Assembly (NCBI GenBank): GCA_018105865.1
Contig: CM030861.1
Span: 11,132,738 to 11,196,737 of the forward strand
From: Metaphire vulgaris
Lineage: Eukaryota; Annelida; Clitellata; Crassiclitellata; Megascolecidae
Length of the DNA: 64,000 nt
Direction: 5' to 3'
The notes under the pieces: generated by a model
Databases searched by the model: none
What the model was told of the DNA's origin: nothing
The model's input: the letters and a program-made list of their open reading frames with translations, nothing else
Position numbers and translations under genes: made by a program
Shown here: positions 1 to 11,789 of the stretch, in pieces
Numbering within the stretch: the stretch's first letter is position 1
Layout of the letters: each line of letters starts with the position of its first letter

Positions 1-297
1 ATACTTCAAAGGGACTGGAAAAAAGACTTGAAATCGTTTCAAATACTTCGTGTTCACAGCCGAAGCGAAACGAAGCGGACCAACAACAACTTCACAGAGC
101 AAAAACGTCTAAGACACCCTTTAAAAAGGTGGCATTCGAGCACCATAGGAAACAGCGGCGTCACCAGGACTTTCTGCGAAAACAAATGGCATTACAATAG
201 TTTTAAAACAAGACAGACACGCGTTGACATTTCCCAAGTCAAAGGCGAAGGCAATCTAGATTTGTCTGATGAATGGTTTATTACCAAGTGCAAATGA
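1..297 (+). CDS. Possible 3'-terminal exon of an unrecognised gene (partial)
   Basis: The frame is open from the first base of the window to a TGA at 295-297, 98 codons of mixed, non-repetitive composition rich in Lys, Arg, Ser and Asn. No domain, signal peptide or membrane segment is visible and I do not recognise the family. It would be the last exon of a gene starting left of the window: a hAT-like MITE at 356-546 and an AATAAA at 607-612 could then be its 3' UTR and polyadenylation signal. The open frame may equally be chance, because no acceptor site can be seen and nothing upstream is available. Confidence 0.3.
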   Translation: MLQRDWKKDLKSFQILRVHSRSETKRTNNNFTEQKRLRHPLKRWHSSTIGNSGVTRTFCENKWHYNSFKTRQTRVDISQVKGEGNLDLSDEWFITKCK

Positions 298-355
298 GAC
301 ACCACAATATCGACAATTTCTTAAGAAAGTCGGGCAAGAAGGACCTACCTATAGG

Positions 356-546
356 CAGTGGCGGCTACACCGGGGGGCCAGGGGTCCGTGCCCCCTATTG
401 AGTGTCTGGTCCCCAGTCCCCCCCCCAGTTGGGACCCTAAACTTAATGCTACATACATTAAACAACAAATGGTTAGCCTCCCATGATTAGAAGTTGCCAC
501 CCCAACGACCCCCCCCCCCACTTGCCAAGTCCTAGAACCGCCACTG
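356..546 (+). mobile_element. hAT-like MITE, CAGTGGCGGCT family
   Basis: The element opens CAGTGGCGGCT and closes with AACCGCCACTG. It is flanked on both sides by CCTATAGG, a perfect 8-bp duplication of the kind hAT transposases make. The interior is G/C-run rich and includes a conserved segment shared with the copies at 7017, 31261, 39662 and 45190. No transposase is encoded. Confidence 0.85.
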
Positions 547-606
547 CCTATAGGGTCATAGTTTGCTATGTTGGAGGAATGTACAAACTGGATGATTTAC
601 CTTGAA

Positions 607-612
607 AATAAA
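607..612 (+). promoter_or_regulatory. Candidate polyadenylation signal AATAAA
   Basis: AATAAA lies 310 bases after the stop of the open frame that enters the window from the left. It is relevant only if that frame is a real terminal exon. Confidence 0.25.
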
Positions 613-842
613 CGATTAATTGTCTCAAAAAGGTATTTTATGTCTGTTTCTGGCCAGCTTCTGTAGATTTCTTTAGCGCCACTATAGCGCAATATCATGT
701 CCAACTGTTGGAAGGACAGACGGACGGACACACAGACAGACAGACGGATGGCTGGATGACGTTAGTTTGTGAATTTTTAATTGCGGAGAGTAACAGGAGC
801 ACGAAAATCAACGAACGACCTCCAACAACGCAGTGCCCCTCT

Positions 843-845
843 GTC

Positions 846-892
<47 letters not shown>

Positions 893-994
893 CGTCCAAG
901 GCAAGGCCAGCAGAGGCTCTTCAGTCCATCTGCGTCTCTCCTTTGATCTTTTCCGATTCCGTAGACTTTGCTTCTGAAGTGATAGGCGGCATAC

Positions 995-1086
<92 letters not shown>
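843..1086. repeat. Microsatellites (CTGT)n and (TC)n
   Basis: A (CTGT)n array at about 843-891 and a (TC)n array of about 88 bases at 999-1086 are separated by roughly 100 bases of unique sequence. Long open frames here are artefacts of the repeats. Confidence 0.95.
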
Positions 1087-1088
<2 letters not shown>

Positions 1089-1530
1089 AAGTCAACGCAC
1101 GCAGTGTGATAAGTTGAGTTGCAGGGCGAGTTCTCTCTGAAATAAGCGATTCGTCGAAGAAGTGCGTTGAATATATATAGTCTTGTTCGTTTTCCTGCGG
1201 AGATTATAGGCGACCAAAATAATAACAGCCGCTCTTTAACTCAGAACAAGCGAGTCCATTCTCCATTCATCCACTGGACTTCCATTATCGTCCTAGGCAG
1301 CGATGGGGACCTTTCCTCCTCAGCGGCATTCGCATCGAACTATTTCTCCGAAGGGCTGGTTGTCTCTCCCCTCCCCTGCCCCTCCCCTCCCTACTCATCC
1401 AGCCGAATCCCACGGCTAACGATAAGTCACACAGATTTCACTAAACAGAGAAATCGATTCATTCATTCATGCATTCATTCATTCCTTCATTCATCATCAT
1501 ATATCTTCTTCTTCTTCTTTCTAGACATCT

Positions 1531-1733
<203 letters not shown>

Positions 1734-2413
1734 CACTGATGTAACCATCTGCATTCAAATCTTCATCATGTATCATATCTTCTTCGTTGTCACTGTAAGT
1801 TTCGTCGCCAGGGGGCGACACCGCATGCTTTAAGAGATCGTGAGCTCCTCAGACCATCTATGTCTCATGTCTGCGCATAGTTGCTGTTGTACAATGCACG
1901 CCATTGTACGTGCATTGTATGAGCGGATGCCGCCATCTCTACTTCCTTCTCAGCAGCTGGTGCCCTTTTCCGTTTCGAAGTCTCAAATTTCCCGGGTCAG
2001 CACGGTGGAGGGGGCAATTTGAGGAAGAGACCCCCGAAGGCATCACCAAATTCCGCTTCAAAAAGACACCGCCCCATCCACCCACCCTTCCCAACACAGC
2101 CCCTCCCCTCTACCCCCCCCCGACCCCAAACAACCACACAACACTGATCGCGGGTGACAGAAATGACCTATTGTCTCAACGCTTTAGCAAGGACTTGCAC
2201 ATTCAAAGGATTCGTTCGAAGTAATCAATATAACCATCTCAAGATGGGGCGAAGACATCGGAGTAGAGACGGCTACGCGTCCCTTGTTCGAAACCGGCGC
2301 AGCGTCAATTTCAGATGAAAAACCCCGATTAAACAAAGAGTTTCGATGATGTTGCGCCATCAGGGCGCCAAAATGACTAATCGACTTTCTTTCGACGCAA
2401 TTAATAAGACAAA

Positions 2414-2417
<4 letters not shown>

Positions 2418-2477
<60 letters not shown>

Positions 2478-2504
2478 TATTATTATTATTATTATTATTA
2501 TTTA
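2418..2504. repeat. (ATT)n microsatellite
   Basis: About 86 bases of nearly perfect ATT repeats. The surrounding 1,740-2,900 shows no gene I can support. Confidence 0.95.
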
Positions 2505-2908
2505 TGTATTCATCTTCGTCAACATTCATCGCCCATCTGGGAACGGGGTCCAATCTCGGACGCTTCTTATCTTGATTGACAGAAGAATAGACGAGTTTTC
2601 GATCGAAAAACTGATCACAGATAAGAAATAGCGCAACATAAGAAGAGGATTGTCTGGTGCCTTGAAATACAGTCCCAGAGGCAACGACGGGGAGGGGGCT
2701 TGGTTGCAGTCTAGAAAATGGCGACTGCTTTATCATTGTTCGTTCAATTATTTTGGTAATTACATGAACTTGGGTCAACCTGGGTCGTGTTCGCTGTATC
2801 GGTTTATTGGTTGATCGAACTTTTTCGTTCTATGTTTCGGTGCTTTGCGATTTCCTTCCTGCGTTGAAATCTATCAAATTGTCTTTGAGTTCTACTCTTA
2901 AAAGCGAC

Positions 2909-3216
2909 CAGTGGCGGCTCGACGTGAGAGATGAGTGGGCATGCACCCCCCCTTAATGGACTTCTTTTATTTGCTTGTCAAACCTATTTTTGGGCAAATG
3001 TCTAGTAGAACTGCGGAGGGAAAACTGCGGATGACCTTTTTTTGCTTGTCAACCTATTTTTCGGTAAAAGTGTAGTAAAATTGGGGGAAAAGTTTCTGTT
3101 GTCGGTCTTTTTCGGCAAAGTTCATTGATTTTTCCTTCTCTTTTCACCACCTCCCCACCAACTTCCTATGAATTCATTTCATCCCTTCCCACCAAGAAAT
3201 CCTGGAACCGCCACTG
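2909..3216 (+). mobile_element. hAT-like MITE, CAGTGGCGGCT family (long variant)
   Basis: Begins CAGTGGCGGCTC and ends GGAACCGCCACTG. The flanks AAAGCGAC and AAAGCGAA match at 7 of 8 positions, consistent with an aged 8-bp target duplication. At 308 bp it is longer than the usual roughly 185 bp, and its interior contains repeated 'CTTTTTTTGCTTGTCA'-type segments seen in other hAT-like MITEs of this window. Confidence 0.75.
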
Positions 3217-3298
3217 AAAGCGAACTGGTATACTTAGGAACCATGATGCAATAATAACTTGCTAGTCACTTTACCATAGGTCTCGTATGCAAGCTTAC

Positions 3299-3960
3299 TA
3301 GTGGTGCAGCCAGGATTTCAGAATGGGGGAGGCACGTGGACATTATCGAGTAAAAATAGTTGGTGAGGGAAAAAGTTCAAGGCACATTCACATTCTGTTC
3401 CAGTAATCCTACCCCCTCGAAAATTTATCAACGGTTTTGCGCAAATCTTTAGACTTTAGACTAGTCCCGGCCACGATAGGAGGCCCGACCGCCGTGACCC
3501 CCCCAAGGCGGATCTAGGGGAGGGCAGGGAGTACACACATGTCCCCGGGCGCCGAGGTGAGGGTGCGCCAAAATTGGATATTTGGGTAAGTGAAATGCAC
3601 AATAAAGTAGAAGAAACACTTGCGAGGACCTTTTTTGCTCGTCAGCACCATATGAAGAGTTGAGAGTTGAGGGCGTCGAAAACGATGTGAGGACCTTTTT
3701 GCTTGTCAGTTGGGGGGGCGCCAATAGAATAATTTTTTGTCCCCAGGCGCCGAATACCCTAGATCCGACCTCTGACGTCTTGACAAGCCAAAAAGAAGGT
3801 CACTGCCATTTTTGCTATTCTCCCTCTCCAGCTGACAAGCAAAACAATGAAATGTGAATGTAGATGTAATTCTGGCATCAACATCATGGGTGTAAGACTT
3901 AGCCCAAAACATTGGGGGGTTAAAACCATCATCAGATTAGAATCATTGGTCATTACATTT
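3299..3960. mobile_element. Degraded hAT-like MITE sequence
   Basis: Contains pieces typical of the window's hAT-like MITEs: a GTGGTGCAGCCAGGATTTC left end, TTTTGCGCAAATC, and several GGACCTTTTTTGCTCGTCAG-like units with cytosine or guanine runs. Boundaries cannot be assigned, and more than one insertion is probably present. Confidence 0.45.
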
Positions 3961-4396
3961 TACATAAGCGACTAAAAGCGTTTTTACGAATTAAATCGAT
4001 TTCAGGGAGAAAATTAGACCAACTCATATTAGTGTTAATGAAAACAAGAAATCGTTTTACCAATTGACGCCACATAAAGCCTAGAATATTCTTGCTTTTT
4101 CCTCATTTAAATACAATCTATTAAACAGTTCTATGCATAACCGTTTAAAACGGACGCACAATTGGAACAAACATGGCGTCTCATTGTAACATTGTTACAG
4201 CAATTGAATACACAATAGCGCTGGTATTATTAATTCCTAAAAGGTTCCGTATCTCAAAACTATGTGCCTAAGGCACAATGCCGTCTATAGTCTAAATGAA
4301 CGTTGCTATAAACTATACAACACAATACAATACAAAATGTCTTCACAAGCAGCAATTGTACCGCGTGTCACGTATACGAACACGTATAGTTTTATA

Positions 4397-4584
4397 CAGT
4401 GGGGTAGCCACGGGGAAGGGGTTTTGGGGGTTAAAACCCCCCTTGGGCGGCGGAAAAAATATTTTTGATGTATTCCCATGCAATTTTTATTTTTTGAGGC
4501 GATTTTTGGGGTGAAACTCCCCTTGGCGGTTATCGACGAAATTTTTTTCAAAACCCCCTTCCGGAAATCCTGGCTACGCCACTG
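4397..4584 (+). mobile_element. hAT-like MITE, CAGTGGNGTAGCCA family
   Basis: Opens CAGTGGGGTAGCCACGG and closes CCTGGCTACGCCACTG, imperfect terminal inverted repeats. The 8 bases GTTTTATA flank it on both sides (4389-4396 and 4585-4592), a perfect target duplication. Length 188 bp. Confidence 0.85.
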
Positions 4585-5009
4585 GTTTTATAGTCTTTAT
4601 AGAATCGTTTATGATATTGTCGCGAGTTGCATGCAAACATGTCTGCACGTTCGAAGAGACGTGTTTGCCCAATTGCGAACCCGTTACGACATCAACTATA
4701 GTGCCCCGGGCACTATGATAGTGGCGCCATAGAAGATGAACGAGTGATTTTTCTGTTATTTATTGGCACGAAAGGTGCACCGTACCTTGTGCTTTGGACA
4801 GTCTGGCGTCAGTCTTTCCAGATTAGCCAGATCCGAAATGACCTCTTCGCCCGACAAAAATATCTAAAAAGTAAAACTGTTGCCTATACTTAAGGTCACA
4901 AAATCGTCGAAATATTCCGTAAAATTCGAAAAATTAATGAACACATGCAAACGATTACAACGAAATTGGCTGTTTAGAAATTCATTCCGCATTTTATTTA
5001 TTTATTTAT

Positions 5010-5205
5010 TATTATAATTATAATAATAATTATTATTATTATTATTATCACAGGTCGAGTCATTCACAAAGTGAAGAATCATAAGTTCGGGACAATTAAG
5101 AGTGAACAACTTACTTTACTTTACTTACTTAGGGTCAGATTAGAACCCGCTACCCTCGGGTTGGGTGTCAAGAATCTTAACCACTACTCCACTGCGCCGC
5201 CCCAT
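5010..5205 (-). mobile_element. tRNA-derived SINE with (AAT)n tail
   Basis: On the minus strand a tRNA-like head carries an A-box-like GTGGAGTAGTGG segment and a B-box-like GGGTTCTAATCTGACCC segment, followed by a body ending CTTTGTGAATGACTCGACC and an (AAT)n tail. The copy at 55690-55946 shares the head, the 'CACTTTGTGAATGACT' body end and the (AAT)n tail, which defines a family. Confidence 0.7.
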
Positions 5206-5433
5206 TGGCAATATAGTCTCTGTATGCGATTAGGGAGGCAAGGTATTTAATAATCAAAATCGTAGATCACTTAAAAGGCGACGCGCGACTGTTTTCATTT
5301 GAAAAAGCTCGACAGAGTGTGTCACGTGTTCTAACTGTCTGGCAAGTCAACCGTCCGGGGAATCGTCTGCATTACTCTTTTTCATCATCGAATTCCAAAA
5401 CATCATCTCCTAACCTAAGCTCATACAAGCAAA

Positions 5434-5437
<4 letters not shown>

Positions 5438-5497
<60 letters not shown>
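5438..5497. repeat. (TC)n microsatellite
   Basis: About 58 bases of TC dinucleotides. Confidence 0.95.
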
Positions 5498-5675
5498 AAT
5501 TAATTAATCAGCAGGCAACCAAAACAGCGACGATCAAACATGCGCTGTCGAATGCCTATTGGTCGGTTAAAAATTCACGTTTATTCATTAGTCGTTAAAA
5601 ATTCATGTTTATTCATTAGACGACCAACCCGGCAATCAACACTGGCCGGCCGTCCCCGTCTCCCGTACATAATCG

Positions 5676-5677
<2 letters not shown>

Positions 5678-5744
<67 letters not shown>
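5678..5744. repeat. (AAT)n microsatellite
   Basis: About 66 bases of AAT trinucleotides. Confidence 0.95.
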
Positions 5745-5981
5745 CGCATGTGGATAAACGATTGATTTAGACAAACAATAATGCTTGTTTGTCCTCCACC
5801 CCTCTCTCGCTCTCTATCCATGGGCCGCCGCACCCCCAGTTGTAAAAAAAGTTGAGGTTACAGTCGTCTTCCCTCTGGTGGTAGGTGATGTCAACAAGGA
5901 CTCAACCCTCAGGACCAGGACCAAGGACTCAACCGTCAAGGTCAGGACCAAGGACCTGACTATACTAGTTAAAATTGTTAT

Positions 5982-6062
5982 CTAACCCCTTAACTGGAGA
6001 TGCCGGACATATCCGTCCATTTTACATTGAGTTACTGTTAAATATACGGTTAGAGGGTTAAT
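5982..6062 (+). mobile_element. 80-bp TTAA MITE (piggyBac-like), copy 1
   Basis: A diverged copy of the family whose consensus is TTAA, then CCCCTTAAC, ending GGTTAAGGGG and TTAA. The left TTAA has decayed to CTAA and the right end reads GGTTAGAGGGTTAA. The internal block CATTTTACATTGAGTTAC is preserved. Confidence 0.8.
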
Positions 6063-6142
6063 GCTACGATGTACAGGCCATATTCCTATAGTGCATAGTA
6101 CTGTATAAAGTAAAGGACGGGCACAAAGAAGCAGGATTACCA

Positions 6143-6224
6143 TTAACCCCTTAACTGGGTGCCCCGAGTAACGCTCGTCCATTTTGCATCGAGTTACAAA
6201 TAGTTGCCCAGTTAAGAGGTTAAC
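6143..6224 (+). mobile_element. 80-bp TTAA MITE (piggyBac-like), divergent copy 2
   Basis: Ends read TTAACCCCTTAACTGGG and CAGTTAAGAGGTTAAC, with TCCATTTTGCATCGAGTTAC inside. It is the most divergent member and lacks the central CGGATATATCCG palindrome, so it may be an older subfamily. Confidence 0.7.
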
Positions 6225-6680
6225 AAATGTATGAATAATAACACCGAGGAAAAATGCACTACAAATAATATTAGCAATAAAGCACAGTAACTCCGACACA
6301 TTGTGACTAACGCGACTAGTCTAGAAATTTTTACCAGATAAAAAGAACTTGTTTAACATCTCACGTGCAATCTAACGCTCTTGATCTTTGCTGTGACTAA
6401 GGTGAGTTGGCATATTAACTAACTAACTCATATTTTTTGATGAACTCGTTCTACGTGTCTAACCTGGTTTCCGCAAGGTGACGCCAGTACACTTTGGAAT
6501 TGGAAGGAAAACCTTATAGGCCTAAACATGGACTACTATTAGTCCTTGGCCTAAATGGCTGCATTTGGAATACGAGTTCACATGCGTTCACCAAATTTCA
6601 TGCGTTTTGACCTTTGACCCAGATGGTGTACAAATATTTACAATGAAACAGGGTGTTGGCGGTTTTATTGGTCTCCTCTG

Positions 6681-6760
6681 TTAACCCCTTAACTGGGGAT
6701 CTCGGATATATCAGTCCATTTTACATTGAGTTACAGTTAAATACACGGTTAAGGGGTTAA
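6681..6760 (+). mobile_element. 80-bp TTAA MITE (piggyBac-like), copy 3
   Basis: Exactly 80 bp from TTAA to TTAA, with CCCCTTAACTGGGGATC at the left and ACACGGTTAAGGGG at the right. Confidence 0.9.
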
Positions 6761-7016
6761 TGCTGGAATAAGCCTATATACAGTATATTATATGCGCTGC
6801 TACCACTGTCGCGCTGTAACATTAACATTATATGTGGGAGCCATAAGCGCAGGCTGCACAACATAATAGAATATATCTGGAATGAGTTCTTGTTCCTTAG
6901 GCCTACAGGCTAGAACACTAGATTAATACATCAATGTTCTAAGGCCCAAGTCACTGATTGATTTCAAGGACAAACCAAGGACTCAACCCTCAGGGCCAGG
7001 ACCAAGGACTTGCAAC

Positions 7017-7204
7017 CAGTGGCAGCTCCACCGGGGGGCCAGAGGGGCCCGAGCCCCCTATTGAATGCCTGGCCCCCCCAGTGGGCCCCCAGTTGGGACC
7101 CTATACTTAATGCCACATACATTAAACAACAAATGGTTGGCCCCCATGATTAAAAGTTGCCACCCCAACGGCCCCCCACTTGCCAAATCCTAGAGCCGCC
7201 ACTG
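7017..7204 (+). mobile_element. hAT-like MITE, CAGTGGCGGCT family
   Basis: Opens CAGTGGCAGCTCCACCGGGG and closes AGAGCCGCCACTG. The flanks CTTGCAAC and CTTTCAAC agree at 7 of 8 bases. Confidence 0.8.
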
Positions 7205-7680
7205 CTTTCAACGTGTCCTTATGTCCTCCTCCTCCTCCTCCTCTACTTCTTCTTCTTCGTATTTTTCGCGGGCGTTGAGGACCAAGGCTATAAGGACTAA
7301 CTTAGTAACATCCCAGGCTGGTGGCCGAACATTTCTAGTTTTGGCTGCACGATCCACGGCCCTAGGCCCGAATTTTATTCGCGTTCAAAATCTATCAGCG
7401 TCTCTCTAATTGATTTGGTCCCCCATTGGACTGATGCAGTCATCTTTACGGGTTTGCTTTGCCTTTCCTGCCTGTTTAGATAACGTTATCAATTGAATTA
7501 GTAAATGTTCGCATTAAAGTCGAGAGTTGATCCATTCCCTCAGGCCAGCTTCTCTTTCGCGCGACCATGCATATATATAGGCCGATGTCAGGAACATTAC
7601 TGAAGTAAAGTGGCGCTATAGAAGTTCGACGATTAAACAAGTCTTCGCCGTCGACTTAGGCGCTTCAGTTGTTTAAACTC

Positions 7681-7704
7681 TCTCAGCATTATTCTCTCTC
7701 TCTC

Positions 7705-7788
<84 letters not shown>

Positions 7789-8340
7789 GTCATATTCTCT
7801 CTTCCGAAAGCCTCTCTCGTCAATTCTCTCTTGAGGAGGACTAGAAGAAGAGGAGGAGGAGGGAGGAGGAGGAGGAGGAGGAGGAGGAGGAGGAGGAAAA
7901 TAGATTCTACAGAACGGAAAGAATAAACAATATGAGACTTATTCGTCTTCTTCTTCCTCCTCCTCCTCCTCCTCCTCCTCCTCCTTTTCCTCCCATTCCT
8001 CTTCTTGTTCTTGTTCTTGTTCTTCTTCCAGGCGTTGATGACCATAACAGCTGTTGTTGCTGCGGCTTTTATAGCGTCGAGTTCGTCTTTCTTTTCACCT
8101 CTATACCGACCATCAGCCGGGGCCCTAGACGCCCGCACGGGGATCGACAGAAGAAACCCGACGCCGAGTGGGGTGGGTGGGGGGGGGTGAGTAAAAAAAA
8201 CTGCGGCAAAAAAGGTTATTCGCAGCTTAAGAAGTGAGACCCGGGGCGATCGGGGGATACTGCGAACCATGCAGCAGGTGGATGGGTTAACAGAAGAGGA
8301 GGAGGAGGAGGAGGAGGAGGTGCGAAAAAAACGAACGAGA
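7681..8340. repeat. Cluster of (TC)n, (GGA)n, (TCC)n and (GGA)n arrays
   Basis: (TC)n at 7689-7787, (GGA)n at 7846-7898, (TCC/TTC)n at 7948-8030 and a second (GGA)n at 8296-8322. The long frames predicted across them code only Ser/Leu, Arg/Glu or Pro runs and are not credible genes. Confidence 0.9.
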
Positions 8341-8566
8341 AGCAAATGCGTGAACAGGACAGAGAGAGAGTGATTAACGTGCATGTGTGTGTGTGTGTGC
8401 GTGCGTGAAGCCAGCGGCTTCCGTTAGCGGTTCATGACGCGGTGACAATTAGACAGAAGACGACTGGCCGGGTCCACATTCTAAGAATCCAAGTCAAAGA
8501 TAGAAGACCCATTGTTTATCATCGAAGCTCGGATGATGTACGAGTACCTATGACCGGGCAGAGAAA

Positions 8567-8687
8567 TGGATGGACGGATGGATGCATGCATGGATGGATG
8601 CATGGATGGATGCATGCATGGATGCATGCATGGATGCATGGATGACTGACTGAGTTGGTTCAACTTGGTTGATACTTGATACTGGAA

Positions 8688-8769
<82 letters not shown>

Positions 8770-8880
8770 GTGATGATGATGGTGATGATGATGGTGATGA
8801 TTATGATGACGGTGATGATGACGATGACGGTGGTGAAGATGAAGATGATGAAGAAGAAGATGATGATGATAGTGAAAACT
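8567..8880. repeat. (GGATGCAT)-type and (GAT)n arrays
   Basis: Tandem GGATGCATGCAT/GGATGGAT units at 8567-8645 are followed by (GAT)n at 8688-8880 that becomes impure toward its right end. Confidence 0.9.
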
Positions 8881-9222
8881 AATGATGTTCTCATATTGAT
8901 ATATTATACTTTCGTTGGTTACATGTAGCCTATAGTTAGTTGGCAGCGTATATATATACGCACAGACCGTGAGTTATACCAGATGTTTGGTGGAAATCTA
9001 GAAATGCAATAAATCTAGAATTTCACATCGTTCGCGGTGGTGGGGGTGGGGTGTTGGTGGGGTGGGGGGGGGGGTTCGAGGTGCGTATGAGACGGAGAGA
9101 GTGGGTGCCGTTCGGGTTCACGCTTACATCCTCCAGGATTGAGCGTTAAGACTCGTTTCTCCGTCGTACGGACCATGTTACCATACAACATCCACACAGC
9201 CTCTCCCTAAGGCGAGATTCTT

Positions 9223-9304
9223 TTAACTCCTTAACTGGGGATCCCGGATATATCCGTTCATTTTACATTGAGGTATACAGTTAAATACACGGTTAAGGGG
9301 TCAA
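9223..9304 (+). mobile_element. 80-bp TTAA MITE (piggyBac-like), copy 4
   Basis: Left end TTAACTCCTTAACTGGGG and right end CACGGTTAAGGGGTCAA are each one substitution from consensus; two extra bases lie near the middle. Confidence 0.85.
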
Positions 9305-9801
9305 CTCCCCTTGCCCCCCTACCTAAACTCTGGCAGCGTTGACCGGAACTGGCAGTACCTCTGACATTTCACCCCTCTAGGATGGAGGAAAAGTGAAGAT
9401 CCGTCATGGGAGAGACATTAATAAGGACACAGTCGCATATTGCATAATGCCCATTGGGGAGCGTCTGGAGTTTTCCCATGCCCAAGGGGGTCTCTGTCGC
9501 TTTCGCCAACGCGCCCCCTACTTTTAAACGGACCCCCCTCAACAATCGACTGAAACTGCAGCTAGTTTATTTAAACGCGCGCTGATTTTCGGCAATAGAA
9601 TGTTTAGACTCTTACGCGCATTTTTGTGATATTGTCAAAGTTAAAGTAATACTAAACAATAATTATTATATCGTGAGATTTGCGCTCAATTTTTTCGAAA
9701 AAGCGGTATGGACGAGGCTACAATCAAATTTGTCAAACCCAACTGGGGAAAGCCCCCACCCCCTCCACGGAGGACGGTGGATAACTAATGCCCCAACACC
9801 C

Positions 9802-9802
<1 letters not shown>

Positions 9803-9870
<68 letters not shown>

Positions 9871-9885
9871 TACTATTACTACTAT

Positions 9886-9941
<56 letters not shown>

Positions 9942-9942
9942 G
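9803..9942. repeat. Compound (ATT)n(ACT)n microsatellite
   Basis: About 65 bases of ATT repeats pass into about 75 bases of ACT repeats. The array directly abuts the hAT-like MITE at 9943; the ACTACTAG duplication shows that the MITE jumped into the array's edge. Confidence 0.95.
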
Positions 9943-10134
9943 CAGTGGCGTCGCTAGGAATTTTTGGTTGGGAGGGGGCAAAGGGGCTAGCATGTCAGAT
10001 TCCTTACCCACCCCTGCCTCCCCTCTTCACAGAAAACTTTCTCACCGGATTTGCGCGAATCTGGTAGGTGGTCTGGGGCAGATTGGGGGGGTACTTGCCC
10101 CCATTTGCCCCCACACCCCGTGGCGACGCTAGTG
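9943..10134 (+). mobile_element. hAT-like MITE, CAGTGGCGTCGCTAGG variant
   Basis: Ends CAGTGGCGTCGCTAGG and GTGGCGACGCTAGTG are inverted. The flanks ACTACTAG and ACTATTAG agree at 7 of 8 bases. The interior has TTTGCGCGAATCTGG and runs of C and G shared with sibling elements. Confidence 0.75.
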
Positions 10135-10810
10135 ACTATTAGGCCTATTATTTGCCACCAAGTGTCCATTTGTAATTTTCAAAAAGAGTCTATATGCCAA
10201 AATCAAAACTTCAAAGTATACAACGATACAATGTACAGTGTACCAATAGATTAACCCTTTTCCTTTCTTGAGGGTTATAACCAGAACTTAGTTTAACGGG
10301 CATGAAAGTAGCTCCTTTTTGGGTCATGTCAGAACCTAAATGGGTCAAGGATCAAGGGTCATGAAATGGGTCGTGTCGCAAGCCTAGGTCCATATATAAG
10401 CCAGTTACTTTAATGACAAAAAGTGCTGTCATATTTTGGCATTTTCAGCAGCCATGTCCCTCGGACAAAATACTAAAGAGAACGGGAACAAGAACGCCGC
10501 TCCTTGCGCCCTCTGTCGACTCCCGGGCGCGTCAAGACGGTTCTAACGGTTCGCTTAATCTAGACTGGTTCTCGGTTCGCTGGTTCTCGGTTCGCTGGTT
10601 CTCGGTTCGCTGGATCTCGTATCAGCGCGGATGATACTCTATTGTCGAGTATCACCCGAGGGAGAAGAATAAGATAGTTAGATAGGGTATCACCGATATA
10701 TACTAGTATGCAGTGGAACAATGATATCTAAACTGGATCGAGATCTTGTTCGGTGCTAGAGACCTCGGGAAAGGCCTCTATTCCACGTCATACCCTCTGT
10801 CTCTCGATAT
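10135..10810. other. No gene seen; one small minisatellite
   Basis: Only a threefold 16-bp tandem unit (GGTTCTCGGTTCGCT core) at about 10565-10613 is notable, plus a partial TTAACCCTTTT end at 10252. Confidence 0.6.
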
Positions 10811-10826
10811 GATTGCATCTATTCGT

Positions 10827-10910
10827 CAGTCTGTCTGTCTGTCTGTATCTGTCTGTCTAGTTCTCTCTCTCTTCTGCATCTCTGTTTCTGTCTCTGACTC
10901 TGTATATCTA

Positions 10911-10943
<33 letters not shown>

Positions 10944-10972
10944 GTCTGTCTCTCTCTCTGACTCTATCTGAC

Positions 10973-11039
<67 letters not shown>
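10827..11039. repeat. (TCTG)n/(TC)n mixed array
   Basis: Alternating TCTG and TC tracts over about 210 bases. Confidence 0.95.
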
Positions 11040-11041
<2 letters not shown>

Positions 11042-11527
11042 ATTGATTACCTTCGTATTTCTTGTTAAATCCAGTCACACGTCAAACCATCGACTTTAGC
11101 GAAAATACCTCTGGCGCATATTAAAGGCCTACGCACGAAGGCAAACAAAACAACCTGGCCAGCATTAATTAAGACAGCGCTAAGGGATAAACGTCTAAGA
11201 AGACTTATTATGGTTTCGGACGCGTTAATCAACGCGATGGCTGTTTGCACAGCTACACGTCGCACATCTGCCAAAGCATTATGTAGCGCCATCGCATTTG
11301 CGGTTATTAACAGCGTCTACATAACAGCTCGCGTAGAATTCCATATCGCGATGTTACTTTAACAAATGAGATGGAGTGCTCGGTACACATGGAAAAGACC
11401 CACCGACGCTCCGTTTTTATCCTTAATCGACACAAACAGCTGCGGAAAAGGGAAATGAATGATATATATTTCTTGGTACAGAAGACACTCAATATTGGTT
11501 ATTAGGCCTGTATAGATATCATAGCAC

Positions 11528-11780
11528 CAGTGCCGGATTAAGCACCGTGGAGGCCCATAGGCAAGTCAAACTTGTGGGGCCCCAGGGGCCAGGCCCCTAA
11601 TGACTACTAGAACGCCATTGAAGTGTAAACATTATTGTATGACGTCAGCGTCGTCACGTGCCTTTCGCATAGCGCTACTGCATTCTTAAGAATAAGTAAG
11701 TAAAAATTCCTTTCGTCACTGTCTTGTGGGGCCCCTAAAAGTCGCGGGGCCCATAGGCCGTTGCCTACTATGCCTAATGG
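11528..11780 (+). mobile_element. Partial hAT-like MITE, CAGTGCCGGATTAAG family
   Basis: The left end reads CAGTGCCGGATTAAGC, followed by GGGGCCC-rich sequence and a repeated GGGGCCCCTAA-type interior. The right end is degraded to CCTAATGGGTAATCC, so the boundary is approximate. Confidence 0.5.
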
Positions 11781-11789
11781 GTAATCCAA

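Noticed and set aside
7689..8384. 231-codon minus-strand frame
   Set aside because: It crosses (TC)n, (GGA)n and (TCC)n arrays and contains only low-complexity Ser, Leu, Lys and Arg/Glu runs.
11065..11292. 75-codon hydrophobic minus-strand frame
   Set aside because: No supporting splice context, homologous family or polyadenylation signal; its length is within chance expectation.
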